A stretch of 22,489 nt of DNA, taken from the NCBI GenBank assembly GCA_934202215.1, contig CAKPXR010000025.1:1-22489 (forward strand), given 5' to 3'. Within the stretch, counting starts at the first letter, position 1, and the number at the start of each line of letters is the position of its first letter. The notes beneath the pieces are model-generated. The model was not told the origin of the DNA. It ran no database searches and saw nothing but the letters and a program-made list of their open reading frames with translations. The position numbers were made by a program, and so were the translations under genes. Shown in pieces: positions 1-8,424 of this stretch. The DNA is from an uncultured Veillonella sp. GTDB taxonomy: Bacteria > Bacillota > Negativicutes > Veillonellales > Veillonellaceae.

Positions 1-1202
1 GCCCCCTCTTGTTGTGTGACCCCTACGGATTGAAGACCTGCTTTATCAACAGTGAGGATCACTAAATTATGATCTTTAGTAGTTCCTATAAAACTACGAG
101 CTTTATTATTGGTCCCATCAGCACCTACATAGTTACCATTTTTTAATACCATAGTACCTGCTTGTAAAGCTGCACCACCAGTGGTATTCACTTGTGCCAA
201 CTCCGGTCTATTTTGAATCGTAATCGGTGTGCCCACCTTTAATTTACGTAGTGCATCTCTTGCTTCTCCGTGACCAGATAATATGTATTGGTTTTCTCCG
301 ATTTTAGAATTCCCTTTTTGACCACTAACCACCTTACCATTGGCTACAGTCACTTCGTATCCGAAGTCATTAGTCTTTGTAGATGCCCCATACGCTGATG
401 TATATAGAGTCAAAGCATTCTCTTTACGACCTGTATTAACCGAGGTAATCAGTAATGTATCCTTCTGTGTTTTAGCCTGTAGTAAAGGTCTTTTTTCCTC
501 AATAAAATATCCACGATTTGGTGTATATCTCAAGGTACCACGGTTAGAAATACGCTCTAAATCGATAGTTCCATCACTTGCCACCGAATAAGGTCGATCA
601 AAACTGCCACCTTTTACCTTTGCGCCAATTATGGCAGTATGTGATTGAACTACCGATGATAAGGGTTTACCTTCCGAAACATGAGCGACTACCATAGGTG
701 AATCATTGTCCACAGATAATGCAAAAGCTTGGATTTTGCCTTCTGCTACAGTATTATTAATCTTGCTATACGTAACAGATTCATTAACATCTTTTGTAGT
801 TTGTTGAGCATAGCTAGAAAATAAATCGACTACAATACGCGATGGCTTTTCCAATGTAAACTCATGGTGTTGTACATCCTTATTCGCTGTCAATGTTACT
901 TGCAAAGATCCATTAACAGGTTGCAAGCCAATACCTTTTAAAACACCTGTTTTAGCATTATTTTGCGCTATAGGCCCCGCCAATCCATTGGTAGTACCAC
1001 CTAAATTAAGTGTAAGGGCATGTGTGGAGTCATTGTAAGACTTAGTCCACGATACAGGCATTTCAGATACATCCAATACAATTCGACTTGTACCTTCGTG
1101 ATTAGATACACGTACACCGGTTAAAGTTCCAGCTTCAACATAAGGTATAGTACTGCCCAGAAATCCTAACACAGCAAAAGTCATATATAAATATCGTTTC
1201 AT
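1..1202 (-). CDS. AMIN-domain phosphodiester glycosidase-like secreted protein (3' end outside window)
   Basis: The gene starts with ATG at 1202, behind a GAGGAA ribosome binding site, and runs off the left edge after about 400 codons. The first 24 residues are a signal peptide: a Lys-Arg start, a hydrophobic core and a likely cut after YVEA. Residues about 26-129 resemble an AMIN domain, which binds peptidoglycan or envelope glycans, with the motifs GVRVSNHEG and PSRIVVDLFS. From about 150 onward the sequence matches the phosphodiester glycosidase (NAGPA/DUF2233) family: LTLYTSAYG near 264-272, a glycine-rich GTPITIQ segment, TTGGAALQAG near 340-349, then ARSFIGTTKDHNLVILTVDKAG. The catalytic C-terminal GGGS-type segment would lie outside the window. 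The family's usual N-terminal NGG motif appears to read KGG at 197-199, so activity is uncertain. It probably acts in the cell envelope. It has its own promoter and sits downstream of the mreB-like gene. The substrate is unknown. Confidence 0.8.
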   Translation of the reverse strand, partial: MKRYLYMTFAVLGFLGSTIPYVEAGTLTGVRVSNHEGTSRIVLDVSEMPVSWTKSYNDSTHALTLNLGGTTNGLAGPIAQNNAKTGVLKGIGLQPVNGSLQVTLTANKDVQHHEFTLEKPSRIVVDLFSSYAQQTTKDVNESVTYSKINNTVAEGKIQAFALSVDNDSPMVVAHVSEGKPLSSVVQSHTAIIGAKVKGGSFDRPYSVASDGTIDLERISNRGTLRYTPNRGYFIEEKRPLLQAKTQKDTLLITSVNTGRKENALTLYTSAYGASTKTNDFGYEVTVANGKVVSGQKGNSKIGENQYILSGHGEARDALRKLKVGTPITIQNRPELAQVNTTGGAALQAGTMVLKNGNYVGADGTNNKARSFIGTTKDHNLVILTVDKAGLQSVGVTQQEG

Positions 1203-1281
1203 TTACAATTCCTCTATAGCAACAAACCATATTAATAGGTTTATATCTACGCATCAATTTTATGCAATATACTTTTACTAT

Positions 1282-1310
1282 AGTATACATCATAAAGATA
1301 AAAATTACAA
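1282..1310 (-). promoter_or_regulatory. Predicted promoter of the AMIN-domain gene
   Basis: On the minus strand TTGTAA (1310-1305) and TATACT (1287-1282) are separated by 17 nt, a good sigma-70-type match. The promoter lies downstream of the mreB terminator and about 80 nt before the start codon, so the AMIN-domain gene is probably transcribed on its own. Confidence 0.5.
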
Positions 1311-1322
1311 AAAGAGGGCACT

Positions 1323-1389
1323 AAAAAACGAAGTGACTATCTACAATTATTCCACTCATCAATGGACTAACTATAAATAGCAACTTCGT
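1323..1389 (-). terminator. Terminator after the mreB-like gene
   Basis: On the minus strand the arms ACGAAGT (1389-1383) and ACTTCGT (1334-1328) pair. They extend inward through CTAT/ATAG and an inner TCCA/TGGA hairpin, and are followed directly by a run of six T (1328-1323). The loop region is long, but the T tract and the position just after the mreB stop codon support an intrinsic terminator. Confidence 0.6.
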
Positions 1390-1418
1390 CAATTTACATA
1401 GCATCTCAATACAATATT

Positions 1419-2813
1419 TTATTGTAATTCATCCAATGTATCACGCAATTGTGACATTTCATCAAGGGCTTTAGCGACACCTTTGATAACAGCATATCGT
1501 GGTGACTCTACCAAATAAGAGGCAATGCCTACGGAACGTGTAATAACACGATCCAGCCCATCAACGAGAGCACCACCACCAGTTAGAATGATACCGTGAT
1601 CATTAATAGCTGCCACAAGTTCTGGTGGCGTTTTTTCTAAAATAGATTTAATACCTTCTAGAATATTCATAACTTGCGCCTCTAAGGCACGTTGAATTTC
1701 TAAGGAATTAACAGCAACCAACTTAGGCAATCCAGAGCTTGCATCACGCCCTCTCACCTCTATAGTTCGTTCCTTAGCACGTCGATCTACGGTGCCAACA
1801 GAAATCTTTATCTTTTCTGCTGTTAACGGTCCAATAACAAGTCTCTTCTTACGACGGATGTATCGAATTATAGACTCATTGAAGGAATCTCCTCCTATAC
1901 GAAGGGATTCACTTACAACAACACCGGTATCACAAAGAACAGCGATATCCGTAGTACCGCCACCAACATCGACAACCATGGCCCCAACTTGCTCTGCATC
2001 ATTGAGACCTGTCCCCATAGCGGCCGCTAATGGTTCCTCTATCAAGACAGTCTTCTTGGCACCAGTTCTAAGCAAAGCTTCTAAAATGGCGCGTTTTTCA
2101 ACAGGCGTAATCCCAGATGGTACACATACAATAATACGGGTTTTCATCAATCTAGAAGCAGGCACCACTGAACGAATAAAGTACTTTAACATAAATTCGG
2201 TCATATCATAATCCGCGATAACACCCGCTTGAACAGGGCGAATAACGGATATGCCTTTAGGTGTACGTCCTATCATAGTACGTGCAGCTTCACCTAAGGC
2301 GAGAATATCCCCTGTTTTGTCATCTTTCGCAATATAAGCAGGCTCATCTAAGACTAAGCCCTTACCTTTAGCAAAAATAAGAATATTCGCGGTCCCTAGG
2401 TCAATTCCCAAGTCAAAGTTTAAGGAACGATTTAATCGTCCCATTAAATCGCCCACCTGTTCAGGACGAACTAGGCGCTTCAATGTCATGGCCGGCGTAG
2501 TTTTTGCAATAGCTACAGTCTCTCGATTACGACGTTCAATACGACGCATCTTCGTGACTTTAACCATGGCTTCACGCATATTAGAAGCTAAATGACTAGC
2601 TTGCTTTGCTACGCCCTCAGAAAGCTTCGCGGACTTGCGTTTCGTCCTACGCAATGACTTTCGATTAGTGCTAGTTTTAGCATTTTCAACCTTAGCAGCT
2701 CCTAAGTTTTGTTGCTCGTTATATAAAGCCGGCCCTTTTGAGCGCCGGCTTCGTTTCTTTTTATTCTGTTTTGGCTCTGTACTTTTATTCGTCAACCCGA
2801 ACAATATCAGCAC
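1419..2813 (-). CDS. mreB: Rod shape-determining protein of the MreB/Mbl family with basic N-terminal extension
   Basis: This is a bacterial actin homologue that polymerises on the inner membrane and guides peptidoglycan synthesis. The core starts at residue 124 and shows the phosphate-1 motif [14 protein letters not shown], then [42 protein letters not shown] (phosphate 2) and [14 protein letters not shown] (adenosine motif). The open frame runs up to a GTG at 2813, overlapping the murA 3' end by 29 nt, and adds 123 residues with 32 Lys/Arg and 9 Asp/Glu. An internal ATG at 2444 has an AGGTGG site 8 nt upstream and would give a standard 341-residue MreB. The extension has natural-looking codons (many CGT) and no stop, so it may be translated. 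I give the long form but cannot tell whether one or both forms are made. The position after murA recalls the murAA-mbl neighbourhood of Bacillus, so Mbl is equally possible as a name. Confidence 0.85.
   Translation of the reverse strand: MLILFGLTNKSTEPKQNKKKRSRRSKGPALYNEQQNLGAAKVENAKTSTNRKSLRRTKRKSAKLSEGVAKQASHLASNMREAMVKVTKMRRIERRNRETVAIAKTTPAMTLKRLVRPEQVGDLMGRLNRSLNFDLGIDLGTANILIFAKGKGLVLDEPAYIAKDDKTGDILALGEAARTMIGRTPKGISVIRPVQAGVIADYDMTEFMLKYFIRSVVPASRLMKTRIIVCVPSGITPVEKRAILEALLRTGAKKTVLIEEPLAAAMGTGLNDAEQVGAMVVDVGGGTTDIAVLCDTGVVVSESLRIGGDSFNESIIRYIRRKKRLVIGPLTAEKIKISVGTVDRRAKERTIEVRGRDASSGLPKLVAVNSLEIQRALEAQVMNILEGIKSILEKTPPELVAAINDHGIILTGGGALVDGLDRVITRSVGIASYLVESPRYAVIKGVAKALDEMSQLRDTLDELQ
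2726..2751. terminator. GC-rich hairpin after murA, inside the mreB N-terminal extension
   Basis: A perfect 8-bp stem (AAGCCGGC/GCCGGCTT, 10-nt loop) lies 33 nt beyond the murA stop codon. On the minus strand it is followed by a short TTTATAT, on the plus strand by a T-rich stretch. It looks like an intrinsic terminator or attenuator for murA, but it also falls within the open frame of the mreB extension. Confidence 0.45.
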
Positions 2814-4050
2814 CTAACCTTTGCAATTTACCTACAAAATCATCATAACCACGATCGATATGATGTAAACGACCAACTTCAGTTCTACCTTCTGCAGTCA
2901 ATGCAGCGCAAACAAGAGCCGCACCTGCACGCAAGTCTGTAGCATTAACTACAGCACCATGTAAGCGTGGCATCCCTTCTACAATCGCTTGACGATTGTC
3001 GATATCGATATGAGCACCCATTTTACGAAGTTCAGCAACATGCATGAAGCGGTTTTCAAATACAGTTTCTGTTACTGTACTTGTACCTTCAGCGATTGTA
3101 GTAAGCGCCATAAATTGAGCTTGCATATCTGTTGGAAAGCCTGGGTATGGTAACGTTTTGATATCAACAGCTTTGATACCTTTGCCAGTGCTGATAACGC
3201 GAATGCCATCAATTTCTTCCTCTACAGTAACGCCAGCTTCTTTTAATTTAGCTACTACTGGTTTCAAATGTTCAGGCAATGCATTTTCTACAAATACGTC
3301 GCCACCAGCCATAGCAGCTGCAATCAAGTATGTACCAGCTTCGATACGGTCTGGAATAACCGTATGAATCGCACCATGTAATTGAGGTACACCTTCAATG
3401 CGAATTACATTAGTACCAGCACCGCGGATATTAGCGCCCATTGCATTTAAGAATGTCGCTAAATCAACGATTTCAGGTTCTTCCGCAGCATTTTCGATAA
3501 CAGTTTTACCTTCTGCCATAGAAGCAGCCATAATTACATTTTCTGTAGCCCCTACACTTGGGAAGTCCAAGTAAATTTGAGTGCCTTTAAGGCCTTCTGG
3601 AGCATGAGCATATACATAATCTTCAGTAATTTCAATTTTAGCACCTAACGCTTCAAAAGCTTTCAGGTGAAGATCAATAGGACGTGCACCAATAGCACAA
3701 CCACCTGGCATAGAGATTTTAGCCTCCCCTTTACGCGCCAAAAGTGGCCCCATTACAAGGAAAGATGCACGCATTTTGCGTACAAGCTCATAAGGAGCTT
3801 CCGTAGCAGTCAATGTAGATGCATCGAAGATAATTTCATCATCTGCTTTATTACGAGTGATTTTAACCCCCAAAGACTCGATAACTTGGCAAATCGTACC
3901 TACATCTTCCAAATTTGGAATTTCAAGTAATTTACTAGGCGTTGATGCTAGCAAAGTACCGGCAATAATAGGGAGTACCGCATTTTTAGCACTACTAACA
4001 CGTACACGGCCTTCCAACCGGTTGCCACCTTGAATGATTAGCTTTTCCAA
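2785..4050 (-). CDS. murA: UDP-N-acetylglucosamine 1-carboxyvinyltransferase
   Basis: MurA transfers enolpyruvate from phosphoenolpyruvate to UDP-GlcNAc, the first committed cytoplasmic step of peptidoglycan synthesis. The 421-residue length is normal. Lys22-Asn23 in [10 protein letters not shown] are the conserved substrate-binding residues. The active-site loop reads [10 protein letters not shown] with Cys118, the residue alkylated by fosfomycin, so a fosfomycin-sensitive enzyme is expected. [13 protein letters not shown] and the C-terminal [17 protein letters not shown] are also typical. The start is a TTG at 4050, chosen because a perfect AGGAGG (4063-4058) sits 7 nt upstream and the product begins with the usual MEKLIIQGG. 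The gene has its own promoter and a leader with two small overlapping hairpins, and it ends at a GC-rich hairpin before the mreB core. Confidence 0.97.
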   Translation of the reverse strand: MEKLIIQGGNRLEGRVRVSSAKNAVLPIIAGTLLASTPSKLLEIPNLEDVGTICQVIESLGVKITRNKADDEIIFDASTLTATEAPYELVRKMRASFLVMGPLLARKGEAKISMPGGCAIGARPIDLHLKAFEALGAKIEITEDYVYAHAPEGLKGTQIYLDFPSVGATENVIMAASMAEGKTVIENAAEEPEIVDLATFLNAMGANIRGAGTNVIRIEGVPQLHGAIHTVIPDRIEAGTYLIAAAMAGGDVFVENALPEHLKPVVAKLKEAGVTVEEEIDGIRVISTGKGIKAVDIKTLPYPGFPTDMQAQFMALTTIAEGTSTVTETVFENRFMHVAELRKMGAHIDIDNRQAIVEGMPRLHGAVVNATDLRAGAALVCAALTAEGRTEVGRLHHIDRGYDDFVGKLQRLGADIVRVDE

Positions 4051-4081
4051 CAGAATTCCTCCTACACTTTATATCGATCGT

Positions 4082-4117
4082 CTTGTATGAACTACAAGAC
4101 GTTGTATTTATAACGTC
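4082..4117 (-). promoter_or_regulatory. Two overlapping small hairpins in the murA leader
   Basis: In the predicted murA 5' leader GACGTT/AACGTC (4117-4112 with 4103-4098) and CTTGTA/TACAAG (4098-4093 with 4087-4082) form adjacent stems sharing one base. They may fold as a mutually exclusive or stacked pair. No known riboswitch class is recognised. Confidence 0.3.
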
Positions 4118-4131
4118 ATATACTAAATGTT

Positions 4132-4161
4132 ATTATACTATTTTTCGATATATCTCATCAA
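4132..4161 (-). promoter_or_regulatory. Predicted murA promoter
   Basis: TTGATG (4161-4156) and a perfect TATAAT (4137-4132) are 18 nt apart on the minus strand. The pair lies between the glpX terminator and murA, leaving a leader of roughly 75 nt. Confidence 0.6.
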
Positions 4162-4183
4162 GAGAATGTGAGAAAATACTGAG

Positions 4184-4210
4184 AAAAAAAGCCCCTCAAT
4201 TTGAGGGGCA
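4184..4210 (-). terminator. Terminator of the serS-tal-glpX unit
   Basis: GCCCCTCAAATTGAGGGGC forms a near-perfect 8-9 bp stem directly followed on the minus strand by seven T (4190-4184). It begins 7 nt after the glpX stop codon and is a textbook intrinsic terminator. Confidence 0.9.
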
Positions 4211-4216
4211 TAATTA

Positions 4217-5179
4217 TTATTTTGCTTTTAAAGATTTAAGCTTGTCATCCATATGCACTGTATCTAAGAAACGAACAGTACCAGTTTTAGAGCGCATTAC
4301 GATAGTATGTGTACGCGCGCCACCTGGGAAGTATTGAATAGCATTCAATAAGTTACCACGAGTGATAGCAGTAGCTGCAAAGATAACATCATCTGTACGA
4401 ACTAAATCATCTAATGTAAGTACTTGATTTACATCGGTAATACCCATTTCATGGCAACGACGAATTTCTTCTTCTGTTTCTGGTTTTAATCGTGCTTGCA
4501 TATCGCCACCGACACATTTTAAAGCGGCTGCAGCCAATACGCCTTCTGGTGCGCCACCAGTACCAACAACCATGTGTACCCCAGAACCTTCAATACAACA
4601 TTCCATAGCTGGGTTAACATCGCCATCAGAGATTAACATAATACGCGCACCAAGATCACGGGCTTCTTTCATCAATCCATGATGACGCTCACGATCAAGC
4701 ATAACAAGCGTAATTTCATCGACATTGCGGTTCATTTTTGTAGCTACATTTTTGATATTTTCAGTTAAAGATTTAGTAATATCGATAGCACCTGCACCAC
4801 GAGGACCAACGCAAAGTTTTTCCATATACATATCTGGTGCATGTAATAAACCACCTTTTTCAGCAATAGCCATAACTGCAATCGCACCATTTTGGCCTTT
4901 TGCAATCAAGTTTGTGCCTTCAATTGGGTCAACTGCGATATCTACTTCTGGACCACCAGCACCTACATGTTCACCAATGTAAAGCATAGGCGCTTCATCA
5001 ATTTCGCCTTCACCGATAACTACTGTACCAGAAATACGGACAGAGTCAAATGCTTGACGCATTGCGTCTACAGCAAGACCATCCGCTGCATCCTTTTGAC
5101 CGCGACCAAGTAAACGACCACTGCGTAAAGCAGCCGCTTCAACGACACGAGCAAATTCCAAAGATAATGTACGATCCAT
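4217..5179 (-). CDS. glpX: Class II fructose-1,6-bisphosphatase
   Basis: GlpX hydrolyses fructose 1,6-bisphosphate to fructose 6-phosphate, the irreversible step of gluconeogenesis, in the cytoplasm. The 320-residue protein shows the family motifs GEGEIDEAPML (56-66) and VDPIEGTN (83-90), which supply the acidic metal ligands, and a GTGGAPEGVLAAAALKCVGG segment typical of GlpX-type enzymes. The start ATG at 5179 follows AGGAGG with 6 nt spacing. It lies 66 nt downstream of the transaldolase gene with no visible terminator between them, so both probably share the serS transcript. A gluconeogenic enzyme fits an organism that grows on lactate and other organic acids, but that lifestyle is inferred from the suspected genus. 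Confidence 0.95.
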   Translation of the reverse strand: MDRTLSLEFARVVEAAALRSGRLLGRGQKDAADGLAVDAMRQAFDSVRISGTVVIGEGEIDEAPMLYIGEHVGAGGPEVDIAVDPIEGTNLIAKGQNGAIAVMAIAEKGGLLHAPDMYMEKLCVGPRGAGAIDITKSLTENIKNVATKMNRNVDEITLVMLDRERHHGLMKEARDLGARIMLISDGDVNPAMECCIEGSGVHMVVGTGGAPEGVLAAAALKCVGGDMQARLKPETEEEIRRCHEMGITDVNQVLTLDDLVRTDDVIFAATAITRGNLLNAIQYFPGGARTHTIVMRSKTGTVRFLDTVHMDDKLKSLKAK

Positions 5180-5245
5180 AATAGGCCTCCTTATAAGTCC
5201 TGTGTGTATTGTAATATGACTCTTACATTGAGCCGAATACTTAAC

Positions 5246-5890
5246 TTATTGATTAGCTTGTTTCCAATCTGCCATAAATTTTTCAAGCCCTGCATCCGTC
5301 AATGGATGTTTCATAGCTTGCATAAGTACTTTGAATGGTACTGTTGCAATATTAGCACCCGCTTTAGCACATTGAATGATATGCAATGGTGTTCTCACAC
5401 TAGCCGCAATAATTTCAGTTTCAATGCCATGAATAGCAAATATGTCTGCAATATCTTGAATTAATGTGAGGCCATCCATGCTGATATCATCAATGCGACC
5501 CACAAATGGACTCACATAGGTAGCACCTGCACGGGCTGCCAATAAAGCTTGGTTGGCAGAGAAGATTAATGTTACATTTGTTTTAATGCCTTCTTTGCTC
5601 AACACGGCAACAGCTTTAAGGCCTTCTGGAGTCATAGGCACTTTAATAACTACATTAGAGCCTAGTTTTACAAGTTCATGAGCTTCCGCAATCATACCTT
5701 CTGCATCAGAAGCAATAACCTCTGCACTCACTGGGCCCGCTACAAGATTAGCGATTTCAGAAATAACTTGTTTTAAATCGCGTTTAGCTTTCACGATAAG
5801 GGATGGATTAGTAGTAACGCCATCAATAAACCCAAAAGCATAGGCTTCTTTAATCTCATCAAATTCTGCTGTATCAATAAAGAACTTCAT
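5246..5890 (-). CDS. tal: Small transaldolase (TalC/FSA-type family)
   Basis: This is a 214-residue Schiff-base aldolase of the short transaldolase/fructose-6-phosphate aldolase family. It begins MKFFIDTA and carries DGVTTNPSL (23-31) and the catalytic Lys83 in [11 protein letters not shown]. Two positions separate the subfamilies. Glu57 (SAEVIA) replaces the Gln of E. coli FsaA, and Phe129 ([10 protein letters not shown]) replaces its Tyr131. Both favour true transaldolase, which exchanges dihydroxyacetone units between sugar phosphates, over fructose-6-phosphate aldolase. I chose the ATG at 5890, 6 nt after an AGAGGGGG site, over the TTG one codon earlier. It lies 13 nt after serS and before glpX, so it is probably co-transcribed with both. 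Confidence 0.92.
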   Translation of the reverse strand: MKFFIDTAEFDEIKEAYAFGFIDGVTTNPSLIVKAKRDLKQVISEIANLVAGPVSAEVIASDAEGMIAEAHELVKLGSNVVIKVPMTPEGLKAVAVLSKEGIKTNVTLIFSANQALLAARAGATYVSPFVGRIDDISMDGLTLIQDIADIFAIHGIETEIIAASVRTPLHIIQCAKAGANIATVPFKVLMQAMKHPLTDAGLEKFMADWKQANQ

Positions 5891-5903
5891 CAAATGCCCC
5901 CTC

Positions 5904-7184
5904 TTATTTTGCTGCCTTGATTACTTCTACGCCACCCATGTAAGGTACAAGTACCTTAGGAATCACAACAGAACCATCAGCTTGTTGATAGTTTTCCAAG
6001 ATAGCTGCTACCGTACGCCCTACAGCAAGACCAGAGCCATTTAATGTATGAAGGAACTCTGGTTTACCTTTAGGTCCACGACGGAATTTAATATTTGCAC
6101 GACGAGCTTGGAAATCAGTCATATTGGAGCAAGAAGAGATTTCTCTATACTTGCCTTGAGCCGGCATCCATACCTCTACATCATATGTTTTAGCAGAACC
6201 AAAACCAATATCACCTGTGCAGAGTGTAATGACACGGAATGGTAATTCCAATAAGCGCAATACTTCTTCTGCATTATCAGTCAATGTTTCTAATTCTTTA
6301 TAAGAATCTTCAGGTTTAGCTAGTTTAACCATTTCAACTTTGTTGAATTGATGTTGACGGATAAGACCACGTGTATCACGGCCTGCAGAACCTGCTTCAG
6401 CACGGAAGCATGCTGTAAATGCAGTATAATATTTCGGCAAGTCCTCTTCGCTCAAGATTTCACCGCTATGATAGTTAGTCAATGTAACCTCTGCCGTAGG
6501 GATCAAGAAGTATTCTGTATCCTCTACATGGTACATATCTTCAGCAAACTTAGGTAATTGGCCAGTGCCTGTCAATGTCTCACGAGTCACCATATATGGA
6601 GTCATCATTTCAGTGTAGCCTTGTTTATCTACATGAAGATCAACCATAAAATTAATAAGAGCACGTTCTAGACGAGCACCTAACCCTTTATATACAGTAA
6701 AACGAGCACCGCTCATTTTACCCGCACGATTGAAATCTAATATATCAAGACTTTCACCTAAATCCCAGTGTGCTTGTATATCAAAGTCAAATTGACGTGG
6801 TTCGCCCCATTTACGTTGTTCCACATTTTCATCTTCATCAGCACCAACAGGAACAGATGCATCGCACATATTTGGCAACATCAACGCCGCCTCACGTAAT
6901 TTTGCTTCTACTTCGCGAATACGATTATCAAGCTCAGAAATCTCATCGCCTACTTTTTTCATTTCTGCGATTTTATCATCCGCATTTTCCTTATTGCGTT
7001 TTAATTGGCTGATTTCCTCAGTTACGGAGTTACGAAGAGCTTTTAATTCTTCCACCTTACCAATTAACTGACGACGTTCATCATAAGCGGATACAAAGGT
7101 TTTCAAATCGCCTTTTGTATGACGATTGTCTAGATTTTGTTGCACTAAATCAATATTTTCACGGACAAATTTCAAGTCTAACAT
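5904..7184 (-). CDS. serS: Seryl-tRNA synthetase
   Basis: This class II synthetase charges tRNA-Ser (and tRNA-Sec where present) with serine. The 426-residue protein begins [10 protein letters not shown], the usual SerRS start. It has a long, charged N-terminal segment (about 30-100) that would form the tRNA-binding antiparallel coiled coil. Motif 2 is visible as [15 protein letters not shown] and motif 3 as [18 protein letters not shown] chose the ATG at 7184, with GAGG 8 nt upstream. A longer open frame begins at a TTG at 7205 but adds residues the family lacks. Only about 120 nt separate the gene from the cation transporter upstream, and no T-box motif is visible. The transaldolase gene follows after 13 nt. 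Confidence 0.97.
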   Translation of the reverse strand: MLDLKFVRENIDLVQQNLDNRHTKGDLKTFVSAYDERRQLIGKVEELKALRNSVTEEISQLKRNKENADDKIAEMKKVGDEISELDNRIREVEAKLREAALMLPNMCDASVPVGADEDENVEQRKWGEPRQFDFDIQAHWDLGESLDILDFNRAGKMSGARFTVYKGLGARLERALINFMVDLHVDKQGYTEMMTPYMVTRETLTGTGQLPKFAEDMYHVEDTEYFLIPTAEVTLTNYHSGEILSEEDLPKYYTAFTACFRAEAGSAGRDTRGLIRQHQFNKVEMVKLAKPEDSYKELETLTDNAEEVLRLLELPFRVITLCTGDIGFGSAKTYDVEVWMPAQGKYREISSCSNMTDFQARRANIKFRRGPKGKPEFLHTLNGSGLAVGRTVAAILENYQQADGSVVIPKVLVPYMGGVEVIKAAK

Positions 7185-7237
7185 ACTATAAACCTCATCT
7201 TCCAACTATGCTACGAACAATATATTCAATACGTTTA

Positions 7238-7275
7238 AGTATACCATATATTGGTGTATTTATCATTAAATTATA
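7238..7275 (-). promoter_or_regulatory. Candidate -10 elements for serS
   Basis: Two -10-like boxes occur upstream of serS on the minus strand: TATAAT (7275-7270), with TTGCGA only 15 nt before it, and TATACT (7243-7238) without a good -35. A promoter is expected here, but I cannot decide between them. Confidence 0.3.
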
Positions 7276-7308
7276 AGATATCTACAAGTTTCGCAATTAA
7301 TTTTTATG

Positions 7309-8262
7309 CTATTCATCATCATCTTCTTCCAGCAAATAATCTTTAGCCATCCATTTTCTGGTGCCTGTAAAAGAAATAGTTACCCATTTTTCCGAAGGAT
7401 TCCCTCCAATTTCTTGATCAATTTCATTGCGAATAGCATCGATTTCTGCAATTGTTTGATACGGAAAATTCTTGCGAACTAAAATATCAATTTCAATAAT
7501 TCGAGTGTTACCATATACTTGTACACTAGAAACATAATCTTTGAAATTGTACTTTTCCATATAACGATCCATAATTTCTTGCACTTCATTATGTAACGAA
7601 GTTGGTGCCCATCCTAATATTTGCTTTACGGATGGTACGATAATACGAAACGCAGAAGGTATCATCTGTACAGCTAATATAACGAGGACAATTGGGTCAA
7701 TATACGCTGCCCAATGAGCATAAGCTGTTCCTTCTAACATAATAGCCACTACAAAACTTATTAAGATAGCCGCCTCTAATAAAGCATCAACATACCAACT
7801 AACGTTATCAAATTTAATTAAATTGGATTGTAAGCTTTTATTGATTCGTCGCACATATAAATAATATATCGTATCTGCAACAGTAAAGAAGATAGCATAA
7901 TAAATAGCTGGACCAAAGTCTACATGACGGCCGCCCGATATCAGATCTGTAATGCCACTAGATAAGGCATAAATTACGATTAGTAATATAAAGAACCCTT
8001 CTACAGCCAGTACTAAAGGTTCAAACTGCCAATACCCAAATTGAAAGCGCTTACTCGTTTCACGCGCTATTAACTTAGCAGTCATGAGCATCATGATCTT
8101 AATAACAACATCGACAAAGGAAAACACACCATCTAATAAGACCGCACTAGAACCGGTGACAATCCCCATTATAGTACCACTTACTGCTACAAGAGCCATC
8201 AGGCCAACAGATTGCATCAGTAGCTTTTGTTCTATGGAACGCCTTGCACCTAATATATCCAT
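7309..8262 (-). CDS. Cation diffusion facilitator (CDF) family metal efflux protein
   Basis: This 317-residue inner-membrane protein belongs to the CDF family, which exports divalent cations such as Zn, Co, Cd, Mn or Fe in exchange for protons. About six hydrophobic segments fill residues 18-215. TM2 carries the metal-site pattern in LLDGVFSFVD (Asp44, Ser48, Asp51), and a later segment has WYVDALLEA. The C-terminal 100 residues form the usual cytoplasmic domain (VQVYGNTRIIEIDILV), and the protein ends in an acidic EEDDDE tail. It looks closest to the COG3965 type of predicted Co/Zn/Cd transporters, and the true metal cannot be read from the sequence. The ATG at 8262 follows GGAGG closely. 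The gene appears monocistronic, with the potE terminator upstream and serS downstream. Confidence 0.9.
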   Translation of the reverse strand: MDILGARRSIEQKLLMQSVGLMALVAVSGTIMGIVTGSSAVLLDGVFSFVDVVIKIMMLMTAKLIARETSKRFQFGYWQFEPLVLAVEGFFILLIVIYALSSGITDLISGGRHVDFGPAIYYAIFFTVADTIYYLYVRRINKSLQSNLIKFDNVSWYVDALLEAAILISFVVAIMLEGTAYAHWAAYIDPIVLVILAVQMIPSAFRIIVPSVKQILGWAPTSLHNEVQEIMDRYMEKYNFKDYVSSVQVYGNTRIIEIDILVRKNFPYQTIAEIDAIRNEIDQEIGGNPSEKWVTISFTGTRKWMAKDYLLEEDDDE

Positions 8263-8295
8263 AATTCCTCCATTAATTTCTCTCTATATAGTTTT

Positions 8296-8301
8296 ATTAT
8301 A
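8296..8301 (-). promoter_or_regulatory. Candidate -10 box of the CDF gene
   Basis: A perfect TATAAT (8301-8296) precedes the CDF start codon by about 35 nt on the minus strand. The -35 region 17 nt upstream is only a weak TTTAAA and adjoins the T tract of the potE terminator. Confidence 0.35.
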
Positions 8302-8331
8302 CCTTAACCTAGAATATTTTTAAAATTACAT

Positions 8332-8377
8332 AAAAAGGCCCTTTGCTAGTAAAATTATGATTTCTACTAGCAAAGGG
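8332..8377 (-). terminator. Terminator of speF-potE
   Basis: A perfect 13-bp stem (CCCTTTGCTAGTA with TACTAGCAAAGGG, 13-nt loop) is followed, after GGCC-type bases, by a TTTTT run (8336-8332) on the minus strand, 47 nt after the potE stop codon. Confidence 0.85.
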
Positions 8378-8424
8378 AACATACTAGAGGATACTATATC
8401 ACTCATTATAATATAGTAATTACA

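Noticed and set aside
7185..7308. T-box riboswitch upstream of serS
   Set aside because: The intergenic region is only about 120 nt, with no T-box consensus, no specifier stem and no terminator/antiterminator pair.
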